Shown here: one piece after another, positions 61,912 through 64,000 of the stretch
Layout: each line of letters opens with the position of its first letter
How positions within the stretch are numbered: the stretch's first letter is position 1
Assembly: GCA_036924085.1 (NCBI GenBank)
Contig: JAVGWX010000019.1
Location: 18,672,631 to 18,736,630, forward strand
Length of the DNA: 64,000 nt
Origin: Ariolimax columbianus
Lineage: Eukaryota; Mollusca; Gastropoda; Stylommatophora; Arionidae
Direction: 5' to 3'
Made by a program: the position numbers and the translations under genes
The notes under the pieces: generated by a model
Database searches by the model: none
Seen by the model: the letters and a program-made list of their open reading frames with translations, nothing else
What the model was told of the DNA's origin: nothing

Positions 61912-61914
61912 CTG

Positions 61915-63115
61915 CAGATATGTACGTATGAGTATATATATGTGGACATTTTAATTTACACTTATGTATGTATTTATAGGTTTATATATGTATATCCCTT
62001 CTGCGGGCATCCTCACCACTATGTATCTACACTTAATATAATTATACTACTACTACATCAACCTTTTTTATCTATAATTATTTAATCAATTATCAACCTT
62101 TCTATTGTTCTTCTGTTCCTGAGCCTACCACACATTCAACACATAATTGACTGCGAGAGCTAGAGGGCACAGGTGAGACGAGGGATCTACAAGGTGACAC
62201 ACAAATCAGTGAATCGCTTACAAGTTGGAGTACATGGATGCAATGGAAAAATATATGAGAGCAGGCAAAACCTGATACACCAAGACCAGACAGAAGGAAG
62301 TCCAACACAGATGGGCCTCACAACAGAAGGAAGACACTTTTCAATTAATTTATATTGTACTCTTAATCCTTATGTATGAAGTATATTGTTTGTCATATTT
62401 CCCAATCATTCCATCTCATTCATTCTCGTTGTACACCTCACTACACTGCTATCTTCACAATTGTGTGTAAAATGTATGATGGGGTTTTATATTTTTTTTT
62501 TTTAAAAGAATCAGGAAATACAAAAAAGAGATCCGAATCAAGTATGAAAGAAAATAAATATACTCAATCCCAAAATGGTCCCAGGAAAACAATTGTGCAT
62601 ATTTATGCAAATACCTACGGCGGACAACTGGGAACATCAAAAGCTAGGAACAACGGGAGGAACATCACGGAAATACCAGGCTAGGTACAAACAGATACAC
62701 ACACGCATCCAAGCACTGGTTTATGCGTCTTAATATCGCCCAAATTGACTACGGTCTGGGGTGGAATAGGCGCGCCTCCGCCAGTAGAAACTAGTGAGGC
62801 AAACACATAAAATTAAAAAAAATAAAAAAATTCCCTGCTGATAATTCAATTATAAATGAACAATTTGATAATAAATGTGCTGATATGAAATACTCTGACA
62901 AAAATTATGTGACTTGATTTAATCCATCTGGTTCCCCTTTGAGCACATGGCTGCATCCGATGAACTCCACCAGTTTCTATTTTGGGTTGTCCTTTTTAAA
63001 TCTCTGTTCATGATTTTCCAGCTGCCCTGATCTCTTCTTCCTTTGTTCTGATTTCCACTATTCTTGTTTCCTGAAGACTCAAATCCAGCAAATATCTGGA
63101 TATATTGTATTCTTT
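61915..63115. other. Intronic or upstream sequence, mostly unassigned
   Basis: About 1.2 kb beyond the first exon found. Short frames at 62102-62684 carry no recognised motif and no further SEL1L3 exon could be read here. A poly(A)-like run sits at 62810-62830. Confidence 0.4.
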
Positions 63116-63119
63116 TTCT

Positions 63120-63269
63120 TCGATCTTCGTTCTGAAAAGGACGTCTCACATTTTACATCGAGGCTGCAATATTTGCACTTTTTGGCCAGACATATTCAGT
63201 TTCAGCTGGCGTTTTTGGGTAGCTGGTTTGCCTTCACACTGAGATCCATGGTCTCTTAGACTACACAAG
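63120..63269 (-). repeat. SINE-G-related copy, tail-side half
   Basis: Plus text 'aggctgcaatatttgcac' and 'cagacatattcagtttcag' matches the diverged SINE-G subfamily. Its other half is at 63669-63763, beyond an inserted LINE fragment. Confidence 0.8.
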
Positions 63270-63656
63270 CTAGATACATGACCAAATGGGAAACCGAACA
63301 TACTGGCTACACCAAAAACGATGCCTATTACCAGCTGAACAGAAAAGAACAGGTCGTGGTCTTCAGACTTCGCACTGGCCACAATAGACTCAGGTACCAC
63401 CTATTCAACAAATTGAAGATAGGTGGCACCAACGAATGCCCGTGTGGTACCTGCAAAATGACCGCTGAGCATTTGCTGCAAAACTGCCCGACATACGAGG
63501 ATCAGAGAGAGCAGATGTGGTCATCACCAGTGGCAACACTAGACAAGCTCTATGGCAGTGTCGACAGCCTCAGAATGACGGCTGCTTTTTTAAAAAAAAT
63601 AATGGTTACTGTCTGACTGCGTACGAAGAAGAAGAAGAAGAAGAAGAAGAAGAAGA
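63270..63656 (+). pseudogene. I-like LINE 3' fragment (copy D), inserted in a SINE
   Basis: TKWETEHTGYTKNDAYYQLN, RLRTGHNRLRYHLFNKLKIG, NECPCGTCKMTAEHLLQNCP and MTAAFLKKIMVTV-stop, then (GAA)n. Flanked by an exact 12-bp duplication agactacacaag at 63258-63269 and 63657-63668. It is 5'-truncated within the C-terminal domain and has lost everything upstream. Confidence 0.95.
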
Positions 63657-63668
63657 AGACTACACAAG

Positions 63669-63763
63669 TGCAGCCTGTTTCCAGGGCCACTGCTTCGAGG
63701 TGAAATAAGGAGTTATCCGTTTTAGTTCACCAACCCTGATGCAAGCAGCCAGCTATGAGTCCC
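63669..63763 (-). repeat. SINE-G-related copy, 5'-side half
   Basis: tgcagcctgtttccagggcc, ttcaccaaccctgatgcaag and cagccagctatgagtccc continue the SINE at 63120-63269 across the LINE fragment. Confidence 0.8.
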
Positions 63764-63904
63764 TATTATTAGTTCATAGACTGTGCTGCACCTTCGGCCA
63801 CAGATATATTGTATGAATTTATATTTGAGGGTGTGTCCTATCCATCTCCACCAAATCTCCTCCTCCTCCATCTGTAATGGCTATTGTTGTGTGGTTTGTC
63901 ACAG

Positions 63905-64000
63905 ATCTATGTGAATTTTTACCAGAATATCTACATGAAAAAATCCCGGTCTCCACCATGATTTGAACCCACAACTTCTGGCACCCAAGGTGGACACCTT
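63905..64000 (-). repeat. SINE T2 copy, cut by the window edge
   Basis: gaatttttaccagaatatct, ccggtctccaccatgatttg and aacccacaacttctggcacc match the B-box side of T2 at 10.8 and 32.5 kb. The A-box end lies beyond 64000. Confidence 0.75.

Overview
This is a eukaryotic window: spliced coding exons with GT-AG borders lie in AT-rich, repeat-crowded introns. There are no operons, no ribosome-binding sites and no bacterial gene density. The mix of transposable elements (GAA-tailed RNase-H-bearing LINEs, L2- and RTE-like LINEs, several tRNA-derived and other SINEs, a GVQW/SETMAR-type mariner, piggyBac-like elements) plus many minisatellites suggests a lophotrochozoan animal. A gastropod mollusc is most likely, but the taxon is an inference from repeat style, not proof. 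One host gene dominates. Eighteen minus-strand exons between 61911 and 4721 splice in frame into 716 uninterrupted codons that follow the order of SEL1L3 (protein sel-1 homolog 3): a laminin-G/concanavalin-like region (exons 1-3), a helical linker (4-5) and a long run of Sel1-like repeats (6-18). The 5' exons (signal peptide, N-terminal domains) lie beyond the right edge, or at least were not found. The C-terminal membrane-anchor exon(s) were not found below 4721. Layout from left to right: 1-4720 holds minisatellites, SINEs, an RTE fragment and a 1.1-kb piggyBac-like element with decayed TTAA flanks. 4.7-11.1 kb holds exons 18-16 with LINE remnants, a 29-bp minisatellite and an L2 copy. 11.1-19 kb holds exons 15-14 and two minisatellites (30-bp and 40-bp), each split by LINE/SINE insertions. 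19-23.4 kb holds exon 13 and a LINE > mariner > SINE nest. 23.4-36 kb holds exons 12-9 in RTE remnants and SINEs. 36-42.5 kb holds exons 8-6, a second TTAA-flanked piggyBac-like element and a G-rich 22-bp minisatellite. 44.7-50 kb holds exons 5-4 around a 2.6-kb minisatellite with a 358-bp higher-order period. 50-57.9 kb holds an L2 element invaded by an RTE-like LINE and by an I-like LINE with an uninterrupted 622-codon reverse transcriptase-RNase H frame, then a 42-bp minisatellite and exon 3. 57.9-64 kb holds exons 2-1, more SINEs and a LINE 3' fragment inserted in a SINE. Many insertions are defined here by target-site duplications (TSDs) read directly, so their order can be worked out. 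I found no CRISPR array, defence system, rRNA or functional tRNA gene. The most notable structures are the nested elements, the GAA-tailed LINE/SINE pair, the piggyBac pair with subterminal dyads, a dispersed repeat that keeps one reading frame in three copies, and the higher-order minisatellite.
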